This document shows positions 51,473 to 59,158 of a DNA stretch of 64,000 nt, piece after piece. Positions within the stretch are counted from its first letter, which is position 1. Every line of letters starts with the position of its first letter. The notes under the pieces were generated by a model. It did not search any database, had not been told where the DNA came from, and saw nothing but the letters and a program-made list of their open reading frames with translations. The stretch is from Patulibacter defluvii (GTDB taxonomy: Bacteria > Actinomycetota > Thermoleophilia > Solirubrobacterales > Solirubrobacteraceae), in assembly GCF_034096925.1 (NCBI RefSeq), contig NZ_JAWZSQ010000014.1, forward strand, positions 62,001 to 126,000. Reading direction: 5' to 3'. Position numbers and translations under genes: made by a program.

Positions 51473-52465
51473 ATGAACGCCATGCCCGACCCCGAGAACG
51501 TCATCGTCATCGGCAGCGGCCCCGCGGGCTACACGGCGGCGCTCTACACCGCGCGCGCCGAGCTCGAGCCGCTCGTGATCGAGGGCTGGAACTGGGGCGG
51601 GCTGCTGCAGCAGACGACCGACGTCGAGAACTTCCCCGGCTACCCCAAGGGGATCATGGGGCCGGAGATGATGCAGGACCTGCGCGACCAGGCCGAGCGG
51701 TTCGGCGCCCGGCTGCGGACCGAGCAGGTGACGAAGGTCGAGTTCGCCAGCGAGCCCGGCGGCCTCCACAGCGTCTGGGTCGACGACACCGAGCACCGGA
51801 CCCGGGCCGTGATCGTCGCTACCGGTGCCGAGCACCGCAAGCTCGGCGTGCCCGGCGAGGACGAGCTGTCCGGCCGCGGCGTCTCCTACTGCGCCACCTG
51901 CGACGCGGCCTTCTTCAAGGACCGCGACACGCTGATCGTCGGCGGCGGCGACAGCGCGATGGAGGAGGCGATCTTCCTCGCCAAGTTCGGCCGCTCGGTG
52001 ACGATCGTCAACCGCCGCGACGAGTTCCGCGCCTCGGCGATCATGCTCGACCGGGCGAAGGCGGTCGAGAACATCAGCTTCAAGACCCCGTACGTGATCG
52101 ACCGCTTCGAGGCCGCGCCCGGCGACGGCTTCACGCCGCTGCAGACGGCCGTCCTCAAGCACGTCGAGACCGGCGAGCTGGAGACGATCGAGATCGCCGG
52201 CGCCTTCATCGCGATCGGCCACGACCCCCAGAGCGAGCTGGTCCGCGACCAGATCGACGTCGACGAGGAGGGCTACGTGCTCGTCGACGGGGTGACCACC
52301 CAGACCAACCGCCCGGGCGTCTTCGCCGCCGGCGACCTGATCGACTCCTCGTACCGCCAGGCGGTCACCGCCGCCGGCTCCGGCTGCAAGGCCGCGCTCG
52401 ACGCCGAGCGCTACCTGCGCGACGTCCCGGCGGCGACGCCGGACGCGGGCACCGTCGCCGCCTAG
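51473..52465 (+). CDS. trxB: Thioredoxin reductase
   Basis: Encodes 330 residues (or 327 from the ATG at 51482). FAD motif VIVIGSGPAGYTAALYTA, redox pair CATC in YCATCDAAFF, NADPH motif TLIVGGGDSAMEEAIFL and the closing AAGDLIDSSYRQAVTAAGSG are all present. It transfers electrons from NADPH to thioredoxin. No trxA is adjacent. A palindromic operator-like site precedes it and a 13-pair terminator follows. Confidence 0.96.
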   Translation: MNAMPDPENVIVIGSGPAGYTAALYTARAELEPLVIEGWNWGGLLQQTTDVENFPGYPKGIMGPEMMQDLRDQAERFGARLRTEQVTKVEFASEPGGLHSVWVDDTEHRTRAVIVATGAEHRKLGVPGEDELSGRGVSYCATCDAAFFKDRDTLIVGGGDSAMEEAIFLAKFGRSVTIVNRRDEFRASAIMLDRAKAVENISFKTPYVIDRFEAAPGDGFTPLQTAVLKHVETGELETIEIAGAFIAIGHDPQSELVRDQIDVDEEGYVLVDGVTTQTNRPGVFAAGDLIDSSYRQAVTAAGSGCKAALDAERYLRDVPAATPDAGTVAA

Positions 52466-52476
52466 ACGACCCCACC

Positions 52477-52504
52477 CCCGCCCGCCGTGCCCACGGCGGG
52501 CGGG
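52477..52504. terminator. Hairpin terminator between trxB and the CBS gene
   Basis: A perfect 13-base stem (52477-52489 with 52492-52504, two-base loop) lies between the convergent stops at 52465 and 52522, suited to ending both transcripts. Confidence 0.75.
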
Positions 52505-52521
52505 TGGCGGGCCGGTGCGGC

Positions 52522-52959
52522 TCAGGCGGTCCCGATCACGTCGGCCGCGGCGTGATGCTCGACCGCGCCGCGCTCGATCCGCTCGTTGGCCCAGGCGTGG
52601 ATGATGTCGCGGACCGAGACGACGCCGACGATCCGCGCCCCGTCGAGCACCACCAGGTGCCGGAAGCGGCCGCGCGCCATCGCGTCGGCGGCGTCGTCGA
52701 GCGACCAGTCGGGCGCGGCGAAGACGACCGACGAGCCGACGTGGTCGCCGACCAGGACCTGGTCGAGGTCGAGCCCGCGGGCGACGGCGATCAGCACGTC
52801 GCGCTCGGTGACGATGCCGGGACCCGCGCCGTCGGGGTCGCTGACGACCGCCGAGCCGACCTTCGCCGCCGTCATCTGCTCCGCCGCCTGACGGAGCGTG
52901 TGGGCCGGGCCCACCTCGACGACCTTCGGGCTCATCGCGTCTCGCACCAGCATCGCCAT
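52522..52959 (-). CDS. CBS-domain protein
   Basis: Encodes 145 residues comprising two CBS motifs only: RDAMSPKVVEVGPAHTLRQA with GSAVVSD, and SSVVFAAPDWSLDDAADAM with RHLVVLDGARIVGVVSVRDI. Pairs of CBS motifs bind adenine nucleotides and usually act as energy sensors controlling other proteins. Divergent from the bare AraC-domain gene. Confidence 0.92.
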   Translation of the reverse strand: MAMLVRDAMSPKVVEVGPAHTLRQAAEQMTAAKVGSAVVSDPDGAGPGIVTERDVLIAVARGLDLDQVLVGDHVGSSVVFAAPDWSLDDAADAMARGRFRHLVVLDGARIVGVVSVRDIIHAWANERIERGAVEHHAAADVIGTA

Positions 52960-53140
52960 CGCACCTTTCCCGCCCGGCTCGCGAGCGTCGGATCAGACTC
53001 GTGCCATTCGGCACAAGCTCACAGTTCGTGGCAATCGTAGCGCACTCGGTCGCGACCGCAAGCCGCCGACATGAGCGCCAATGCGCCAAGATCGGGGTTG
53101 CGGTGATCCCGATCGGCCGCTCGCCCGTACCCCAGACGAC

Positions 53141-53539
53141 ATGCAGCGTCCTGACACCATCTGCATCCGCACCGCGCTCTACGAGGAGGCGGTGTCGATC
53201 CTCGAGCAGGAGTTCGCCTCCGACCTGACCGTGGCCGACCTGGCGGGGCGCGTGGCGTGCTCTTGCCGGCAGCTGCAGCGGTCGTTCCAGGAGGTCGGCG
53301 ACACCAGCTTCCGGACCGCCTTGACCGAGATCCGGATGGACCGCGCGGCCGACATCCTGGCCAGCGGCCCGGTCTCCGTCCGCGACGCCGCCCGCCAGGT
53401 CGGCTACCGCCAGCCGGCCCAGTTCGCCAAGGCCTTCCGCCGCCACCACGGCATGTCGCCGTCGCAGTACCGCGTCGGCCGCCAGATCGGCCGCCTGCGC
53501 GACCTGCGCGAGGCGATCGGGCACGCCCAGGCCGCCTGA
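53141..53539 (+). CDS. AraC-type helix-turn-helix protein without effector domain
   Basis: Encodes 132 residues from the ATG at 53141. Nearly all of it is the AraC DNA-binding domain: first HTH LTVADLAGRVACSCRQLQRSF, second HTH VRDAARQVGYRQPAQFAKAFR and GMSPSQYR. There is no ligand-binding domain, so it may be constitutive, controlled by level, or act with a partner. The gap to the divergent CBS gene has inverted repeats GTGCC/GGCAC (53001-53014) and GATCGGG/CCCGATC (53090-53114), likely its own sites. Confidence 0.85.
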   Translation: MQRPDTICIRTALYEEAVSILEQEFASDLTVADLAGRVACSCRQLQRSFQEVGDTSFRTALTEIRMDRAADILASGPVSVRDAARQVGYRQPAQFAKAFRRHHGMSPSQYRVGRQIGRLRDLREAIGHAQAA

Positions 53540-53609
53540 CGTCCCGTTCGACCCCGGCCACCGCGGTCGCCGCCCGCCCGGCGGCCGCGCGAGTGGCCGG
53601 ACGAGCAGG

Positions 53610-53615
53610 TAGATT
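53610..53615 (+). promoter_or_regulatory. Leaderless-type -10 box for the zinc-ribbon gene
   Basis: TAGATT lies seven bases before the ATG at 53623, the leaderless spacing. Confidence 0.45.
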
Positions 53616-53622
53616 CTCCCCC

Positions 53623-53898
53623 ATGGCCCTTCGTCAGCGCTACCGCTTTCGCGCGCCCTCCACGGGCCGCGAGGTGATCATCGAGGCCGAGCCCGGCCAC
53701 ACCTACCACGACCGCGACAGCGGCGAGGTGCTCGAGGTCGTCGCCAAGCTCACGCCGCTGGCGCCGAGCCCCTCCAACCTCCCCTGGTCGATCGAGAACC
53801 TGCGGCACTGCCCCTGGTGCGACCAGATGGCCCAGGTCGACCTCAACGACTGCCCCACCTGCGGCCGTCGCATGGGGCCGATCGTCGCCGCCGACTGA
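53623..53898 (+). CDS. Small zinc-ribbon protein
   Basis: Encodes 91 residues. The C-terminal part has two CxxC pairs, RHCPWCDQM and NDCPTCGRR, a single zinc site. The first 60 residues are beta-rich (YRFRAPSTGREVIIEAEPGH). No family is recognised; it may bind nucleic acid or protein. Preceded by a TAGATT box. Confidence 0.75.
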   Translation: MALRQRYRFRAPSTGREVIIEAEPGHTYHDRDSGEVLEVVAKLTPLAPSPSNLPWSIENLRHCPWCDQMAQVDLNDCPTCGRRMGPIVAAD

Positions 53899-53917
53899 CC
53901 TCGAGCGCTCCGCGGCG

Positions 53918-54439
53918 ATGCGCGCCCAGCCCCTCCCCCGCCTGGCCGTCGTGGCGATGCTCGCGCTCGCCAGCACCGGCCTCGCGGCGTGCGGCGGCGA
54001 CGCCGTCTCCGACGTCGAGCCCAAGTCGACCCCCGCGCTGCGGCCGCCCAGCGGCGACAGCGCCCCGGGGGCCGGCGACCAGGTCGGCTCGCTCAGCGAC
54101 CTGCCCCAGTCGACCACCACCGGTCCGACCCCGCCGACGTCCAGCGACAGCGGCGGCGGCAGCAGCGGCGACTCCTCCGGGGACTCCTCGGGCGGCGGCA
54201 CCAGCGGCGGCACCAGCTCCGGCGGCGGGACCAGCGGCGGCGGCAGCTCCAGCGGCACCTCCGGCGGCGCGACCACCGGCGGCGGCACCAGCTCCGGCGG
54301 CGGCAGCTCGTCGGGCGGCGGCGGCAACTCCTCCGGCGGCGGGGGCAACTCGTCCGGCGGCGGCAACTCGTCGGGCGGCGGAACCGCCCCGGGCGAGTTC
54401 AACGAGTTCTGCCAGACGAATCCTGGCGTCTGCCGCTAG
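53918..54439 (+). CDS. Secreted lipoprotein with Ser/Gly-rich region
   Basis: Encodes 173 residues. The signal peptide ends in the lipobox LAAC, giving a lipid-anchored N terminus. Residues about 75-160 are almost only Ser, Gly, Thr and Asn in short repeats (GGGTSGGTSSGGG), followed by a C-terminal FCQTNPGVCR with a likely disulphide. Possibly a flexible cell-surface linker or stalk. Its stop codon is part of the CTAG that begins repeat copy C. Function unknown. Confidence 0.75.
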   Translation: MRAQPLPRLAVVAMLALASTGLAACGGDAVSDVEPKSTPALRPPSGDSAPGAGDQVGSLSDLPQSTTTGPTPPTSSDSGGGSSGDSSGDSSGGGTSGGTSSGGGTSGGGSSSGTSGGATTGGGTSSGGGSSSGGGGNSSGGGGNSSGGGNSSGGGTAPGEFNEFCQTNPGVCR

Positions 54440-54447
54440 CGGCTGGC

Positions 54448-54561
54448 GCGAGACGCGCGTAGACCGGCGCATCTCGGGCCGGGCGGCGCTCGGCAGTACT
54501 GCGTACGGCTCTCGCGCCGTCCGACCCGACCTGCTTGGTCTACGCGTGCCTCGCATCCACC
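54448..54561 (-). repeat. Dispersed structured repeat, copy C
   Basis: On the minus strand the element starts GGTGGATGCGAGG and its arms (54537-54554 and 54448-54465) form an 18-pair stem with one G-U and one mismatch. The core includes GTAC-GCA-GTAC, TGCCGAGCG and GAGATGCGCCGG. The arms differ from copy A at several positions yet keep pairing. It ends at the CTAG (54436-54439) that is the stop of the gene before it. Confidence 0.8.
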
Positions 54562-54592
54562 CGCACGGAGCGGCGCGAGCGAGGCACCACCC

Positions 54593-55291
54593 CTACCGCG
54601 TCGTGGTCTTGCGCGGCACCGGGTTCGGGATGAACGTGGCGCTGTAGGACATCCGCTCGGCCTTGTACAGGCAGTTGAACGTGCCCGTCTTGCCGGCGGC
54701 GAGCGTGGTGTCGACGTAGTAGTCCTGCTTGCGCTCGTCGGTGGTGCCGCCGCAGCGGCCGCGGGGGCGGCTGGCGCGCCAGGAGGTGGTCGCGTCGTAG
54801 CCCTGGACCAGCACCGGTGCCCACGAGGGGACGCTGAGGCCGATCACGTCGCCCTTGCGGACCGCGATCGACTTCGGGAGCGCGAACGTGACCGAGCCGC
54901 CGAAGTAGGGGTCGAGGGTCTTGGCCGACGAGGCGCCGACGACGGTGGCCGACACGCTCTTGCCGCGCCGCAGCACCACCAGCTGGGCCTTGGCCCGCCC
55001 CAGCTGCTTCTCCAGCGCCTTGCGGTCCTTCGCCTCGGGCGCGCCGAGGGTCAGCGTCCAGGCCACCACGCGGCCGTTGCTGGTGAACTTGAAGAGGTTG
55101 CGATCGCCCGCGATCGAGGTCGGCAGGGCGGTGGTGCGGGTGACGACCGAGCAGGACTCCGGGCAACGTGGAGCCTTGCCGTCCTTGACCTCGCCCACCT
55201 CGCTGATCGTGGCTCCCATGGCGACGGCCGGCAGCAGCACGGAGGCCGTGGCCGCCAGGCCCAGGGAAGCGATGAGACGACGAGTGCTCAT
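54593..55291 (-). CDS. Secreted protein of unknown function
   Basis: Encodes 232 residues. A signal peptide (LIASLGLAATASVLLPAVAMG, about 6-26) is followed by a cysteine-bearing segment RCPESCSVVTRTT and a beta-rich domain without a family I recognise. Four exported cysteines could make two disulphides. GGAGGG lies upstream of the ATG. Repeat copy C follows in its 3' untranslated region on the same strand. Confidence 0.7.
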   Translation of the reverse strand: MSTRRLIASLGLAATASVLLPAVAMGATISEVGEVKDGKAPRCPESCSVVTRTTALPTSIAGDRNLFKFTSNGRVVAWTLTLGAPEAKDRKALEKQLGRAKAQLVVLRRGKSVSATVVGASSAKTLDPYFGGSVTFALPKSIAVRKGDVIGLSVPSWAPVLVQGYDATTSWRASRPRGRCGGTTDERKQDYYVDTTLAAGKTGTFNCLYKAERMSYSATFIPNPVPRKTTTR

Positions 55292-55327
55292 GGTGGTCGG
55301 TAACCCTCCGGGGGGATCGAAGTTGCG

Positions 55328-56212
55328 TCACCGCGGGCTGACTGGACCGGCGTTCGACCCCTTGGGCGCCACACCGGACGGGGCCGTCGATCGAGGATCG
55401 GCCCGGCGCAGGTGCGCGGCGACGGCGCGGGCGATGGCCTGCTCGGCGTCGGTGACGAGCAGGTGCCCGGCTCCCGGGATCATGACCGATTCCGCGCCCG
55501 GGATCGCCGCTGCAAGCGCGCGCCCGTGCGCGACCCCGATCAACCGGTCGGCCTCGCCGTGGACGACCGTCACCGGCAGCCCCCGCAGCTCGGCCAGCCG
55601 CCCGCGGACGTCGTGGCCCGCCGCCACCGCCAGCTGGGCCGCCGCCGTCACCGTCGGCGTCGGGTCGATCCCGCGCTCGACCATGTCCTCGTCGATCCGC
55701 TCCGGCCGCCGGCCGACCGTCGCCGGCCCGTAGAGCGCCGGCGCCATCCGCCGCACCGTCCCGTCCGCCCCCAGCAGCGGCCGCGCCGCCGCGATCGCCG
55801 CCTCGCGCCACGGCAGCCGCAGCGCCAGCCGCCGGCCCTGGGCCGTCGTCGCCGCCAGCAGCAGCGAGCGGACCCGTTCGCGGTGGTCGAGCGCCAGCCG
55901 CTGCGCCACCATCCCCCCGAGCGAGATCCCGACCACGTGGGCCTGGGCCGCCCCCGCGTCGTCGAGCACGGCCAGCGCGTCGGCCAGCAGCGTCCGCATC
56001 GTCAGCGGCCGCGACAGCCGGTCGGAGAGGCCCGTCCCGCGCTGGTCGGGCACCAGCAGCCGCCACGACGGCGCCAGGTGCGGCTCCAGCCGCCACCACA
56101 GCCGTCCCGACCCGCCGAGGCCCATCAGCAGCAGCACCGGGACCGGATCGGCGCCGCCCCCGCCGAGCTCGCGGTAGTGGATCCAGCGGCCGGCGCTGAG
56201 GGCGACGGGCAC
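55328..56212 (-). CDS. Alpha/beta hydrolase
   Basis: Encodes 294 residues from a GTG. Fold features: LLLMGLGGSGRLWW (oxyanion hole), VPDQRGTGLSD, nucleophile elbow GISLGGM, the acid in VHGEADRLIG and histidine in PGAGHLLVTD. A helical cap is present at about 140-195. It resembles epoxide-hydrolase/ester-hydrolase-like members, but the substrate is unknown. It lies 12 bases downstream of the HIT gene on the same strand, so co-expression is likely. Confidence 0.88.
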   Translation of the reverse strand: MPVALSAGRWIHYRELGGGGADPVPVLLLMGLGGSGRLWWRLEPHLAPSWRLLVPDQRGTGLSDRLSRPLTMRTLLADALAVLDDAGAAQAHVVGISLGGMVAQRLALDHRERVRSLLLAATTAQGRRLALRLPWREAAIAAARPLLGADGTVRRMAPALYGPATVGRRPERIDEDMVERGIDPTPTVTAAAQLAVAAGHDVRGRLAELRGLPVTVVHGEADRLIGVAHGRALAAAIPGAESVMIPGAGHLLVTDAEQAIARAVAAHLRRADPRSTAPSGVAPKGSNAGPVSPR

Positions 56213-56224
56213 GGCGCGACGCGC

Positions 56225-56641
56225 TCAGGCGGTCAGGCGCCCGTGGGTGGCGACGATCTCGTCGCGGTCGCCCGGCGTCGGCGTCCACGGCAGCCGCAGC
56301 GGGTCGTCGGCGTAGCGCGGGATCACGTGCAGGTGGAAGTGGAAGACCGTCTGCCAGGCGTGCGAGCCGCGGTTGTTCAGCAGGTTGATGCCGTCGGCGC
56401 CGAGCCGCTCGGTCGCCCGGCCCGCCACCCGCTGGGCCGTCGCCGCGCAGGCCGCCAGGTCGTCCGCGTCGATCGTCAGCAGGTCCTTGGTGTGGTTCCG
56501 CGGCACCACCACCGTGTGCCCGGGCGTCGCCGGGTTGACGTCGAGGAAGGCGACCGTGCGCTCGTCCTCGTCGACCACCAGCGACGGCAGCTCGCCCGCC
56601 ACGATCTTGCAGAAGATGCAGTCCGGATCCCGATCGGCCAT
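56225..56641 (-). CDS. HIT family protein
   Basis: Encodes 138 residues, the usual HIT length. An N-terminal CIFCKIVAGE with paired cysteines and the signature histidine triad HFHLHVIPR are present. HIT proteins hydrolyse or transfer nucleoside phosphates, for example adenosine 5'-phosphoramidate. A TAGGCT box 6 bases before the ATG (56648-56653) suggests a leaderless transcript. Confidence 0.94.
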   Translation of the reverse strand: MADRDPDCIFCKIVAGELPSLVVDEDERTVAFLDVNPATPGHTVVVPRNHTKDLLTIDADDLAACAATAQRVAGRATERLGADGINLLNNRGSHAWQTVFHFHLHVIPRYADDPLRLPWTPTPGDRDEIVATHGRLTA

Positions 56642-56647
56642 GGCCGC

Positions 56648-56653
56648 AGCCTA
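56648..56653 (-). promoter_or_regulatory. Leaderless-type -10 box for the HIT gene
   Basis: TAGGCT on the minus strand, 6 bases before the ATG at 56641. It overlaps the 3' end of the upstream gene's coding sequence. Confidence 0.4.
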
Positions 56654-57997
56654 TCCGTCGCCGGTCGCCGGCCCGAGCCAGCGGCGGGCCAGCGCCACGG
56701 CCTGCTCCTCGCCGGCCAGCCGGCCTGCGTCGGCGGCGACGGTCAGCTCGTGGAGCAGCGCCCCGAGCCCCGGGCCGGGGGCGATCCCCAGCCGCTGCGC
56801 CAGCCGGTCGCCGCGGATCGGCGGCCGCGGCGGAGCCGCCGCCCAGCGCAGCGCCCGCTCCAGCAGCGTCGCCCACGGCCGCTCGTCGGCCGCCGCTCCG
56901 ACCACCGTCCGCGCCACCAGCACGGCCTCTGGCGCGGCGTCGGCGAGCGGCCGCAGGGCCCGGTAGGCGGCGCGATCGCGGGCGACGTCGGGCGTTTCCG
57001 GCGGCGGCGGACCCTCGCCCAGCCGCGGCGGCCGGGCCAGCTCGGCCAGCCGCCCCGCCGAGAGCGTCGCCGGACCGCTGGCGATCCGGGTCACCGCCGT
57101 CCGCAGCCGCTGGCTCGGCCGCAGCGGGTCGAGCGCGCGGCCGGGATCGGGCGCCCGCTGGACCAGCGCCGCCAGGCCGAGGGCGATCCGCCGCTCGCGG
57201 TCGCCGGCGCGGGCGGCCAGCGCCCGGCGGTCGTCGGCGGCCGCCTCGGGGACCGTCGCGGCGCCGCTCAGCAGCGCCTCGAGCAGCGCCGCGACCGCCG
57301 GCCGCAGCCGTCCCTCGGCGCCGGTCGCCGCCGGCAGCAGCGCCGCCAGCGCCCCGCTCTCGTCGGCGACCGCCACGCCGCGGGCCCAGTCGCCGGCCAG
57401 CAGCACCCGCTCCAGCTCCGGCAGCAGCCGCTCGCCGGGCCGCTCGGCCAGCGCCGGGGCCGCCGCGCGCGCCGCCGCCATGGTGGCGGGGTCGACCGTC
57501 GCCCCCAGCTCGGCGGCGAACCGCGCCAGCCGCAGCACCCGCACCGGGTCGGCCGCGAACGAGGCCGGGCCGACCATCCGCAGCCGGCCCGCGGCCAGGT
57601 CGCCGGCCCCGTCGAAGGGATCGATCAGCGGTCCGCCGGCGACCGGCTCGGCGATCGCGTTGACGGTCAGGTCGCGGGCGGCCAGGTCGGCGGCCAGGTC
57701 GGCGCCCTGGAGCGGCGTCAGGTCGATCTGCCAGGCCGGCGCGCCGTCGAGGGCCGGGCCGACGGCCCGCCAGGCCCCGTAGGCGTCCGAGAGCGGGAAC
57801 GCGTGCCCCGCCCCCGCCCGGGCCAGCGCGCGGGCGCCGTCGCGGGCGGCGTCGCCGTCGCCGACCGCGACGTCGAGGTCGTCGGTCGGCCGGCCCCGCA
57901 GCCGCTCGCGGAGCGCGCCGCCGACCAGCCACGCCGGCGGCCCGTCGGCCAGCACCTCGCGCAGCAGCGCCAGGCCCGGCTGGTCCCCGTCGCTCAC
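56651..57997 (-). CDS. CCA tRNA nucleotidyltransferase / poly(A) polymerase-like protein
   Basis: Encodes 448 residues from a GTG. The class II nucleotidyltransferase head has GGALRERLRGRPTDDLDVAV with the metal-binding D-L-D, then AARDLTVNAIA, and DPFDGAGDLAAGRLRMVG; a neck with RVLRLARFAAELG follows. The C-terminal half is Ala/Leu-rich and helical, without a clear HD motif. Because none of the three tRNA genes here encodes CCA, a CCA-adding enzyme is needed; this is a candidate. Overlaps alr by four bases. Confidence 0.82.
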   Translation of the reverse strand: MSDGDQPGLALLREVLADGPPAWLVGGALRERLRGRPTDDLDVAVGDGDAARDGARALARAGAGHAFPLSDAYGAWRAVGPALDGAPAWQIDLTPLQGADLAADLAARDLTVNAIAEPVAGGPLIDPFDGAGDLAAGRLRMVGPASFAADPVRVLRLARFAAELGATVDPATMAAARAAAPALAERPGERLLPELERVLLAGDWARGVAVADESGALAALLPAATGAEGRLRPAVAALLEALLSGAATVPEAAADDRRALAARAGDRERRIALGLAALVQRAPDPGRALDPLRPSQRLRTAVTRIASGPATLSAGRLAELARPPRLGEGPPPPETPDVARDRAAYRALRPLADAAPEAVLVARTVVGAAADERPWATLLERALRWAAAPPRPPIRGDRLAQRLGIAPGPGLGALLHELTVAADAGRLAGEEQAVALARRWLGPATGDG

Positions 57998-59145
57998 AGC
58001 CCGGGGTCGGCCTCGTCGCCGCCGACCGGCACTCCGTCGCGGTGGTAGCGGCGCACCACCCGGGCCCCGATCCCGCAGGTGATCTCGTAGTTGATCGTGT
58101 CCAGCAGGGCGGCGATCTCCTCGGCGGTGATCCGCTCGTCGCCGTCGCGGCCCAGCACCAGCACCGGGTCGTCGACCCGCGCCGGCGGGCCCTCGCCCTC
58201 GGGACCGAGGTCGATCCCGATGCTGTCCATCGAGACCGTGCCGGCGAACGGCACCCGCCGGCCGGCCACCAGCACCTCCGCCCCGCGGCCGGTCAGCCCG
58301 CGGCGGACGCCGTCGGCGTAGCCGACCGGGACGTTGCCGATCCGGGTCGCGCGCTCGGCGACGTAGCGGCGCCCGTAGCCGACGCTGTCGCCCGGCTCGG
58401 CCGGCTTGACCGAGACCAGCCGGCTGCGCCACTCCAGCACCGGCTCCAGCCGCTGCTCGTCGGGGTCGCGGCCGAACGGGTCCATGCCGTAGATCGCCAC
58501 CCCCGGCCGCACGAGGTCGAAGTGGCTGGCCGGGTCGCGCAGGATCGCGGCGCTGTTGGCCGCGTGCACGACCACGTCGGGGTGCTCGCGCCGGACCTGC
58601 TCGACCCAGGTCGAGAAGCGCTCCAGCTGGCGGTCGAAGAAGTCGTCCTCGCGGTCGTCGGCGGTCGCGAAGTGCGTCATCAGCCCGGACAGCCGGAGGT
58701 GGCCGGCGCTCGTGATCCGGTCGGCCAGCCGCAGCGCCAGCTGCGGGTCGCGCTGGCCCAGCCGGCCCATCCCGCTGTCGAGCTTCAGGTGGACGGCGGC
58801 CGGGCGACCCCGCTCCAGCAGCCGGGCGACGCCCTCCTCCTCCCAGGCGACGACCTCGGCGCCGGCGTCGAGCGCCTCCTCCAGCTCGCCGTCGGTCAGC
58901 GGGCCCATCACCAGCAGCCGGGCGTCGATCCCGGCCCGGCGGAGGGCGGTCGCCTCGCCGGCGGTCACCACCGCCAGCCAGCGGGCGCCACCAGCCAGCG
59001 CCGCCCGCGCGACCGCGACCGCGCCGTGCCCGTAGCCGTCGGCCTTGACCACCGCGCAGAGGGCGGTCCCCGGCGCCAGCGGCTCCCGCAGGCGGGCCAC
59101 GTTGCGCTCGATCGCGGCGACGTTGACGCGGGCGACGGCACGCAT
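57994..59145 (-). CDS. alr: Alanine racemase
   Basis: Encodes 383 residues. PLP-binding lysine K34 lies in VVKADGYGHG; the second base, tyrosine, in VGYGRRY; SMDSIGIDLG and CGIGARVVRRY mark the C-terminal barrel. It makes D-alanine for peptidoglycan, in line with glmM and the rod-shape genes nearby. A TAGCGT box lies seven bases before the ATG. Four-base GTGA overlap with the next gene. Confidence 0.96.
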   Translation of the reverse strand: MRAVARVNVAAIERNVARLREPLAPGTALCAVVKADGYGHGAVAVARAALAGGARWLAVVTAGEATALRRAGIDARLLVMGPLTDGELEEALDAGAEVVAWEEEGVARLLERGRPAAVHLKLDSGMGRLGQRDPQLALRLADRITSAGHLRLSGLMTHFATADDREDDFFDRQLERFSTWVEQVRREHPDVVVHAANSAAILRDPASHFDLVRPGVAIYGMDPFGRDPDEQRLEPVLEWRSRLVSVKPAEPGDSVGYGRRYVAERATRIGNVPVGYADGVRRGLTGRGAEVLVAGRRVPFAGTVSMDSIGIDLGPEGEGPPARVDDPVLVLGRDGDERITAEEIAALLDTINYEITCGIGARVVRRYHRDGVPVGGDEADPGL

Positions 59146-59152
59146 CGGCCGA

Positions 59153-59158
59153 ACGCTA
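59153..59158 (-). promoter_or_regulatory. Leaderless-type -10 box for alr
   Basis: TAGCGT on the minus strand ends seven bases before the alr ATG. It lies just downstream of, or within, the 3' end of the nnr gene, giving alr an independent start. Confidence 0.4.
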
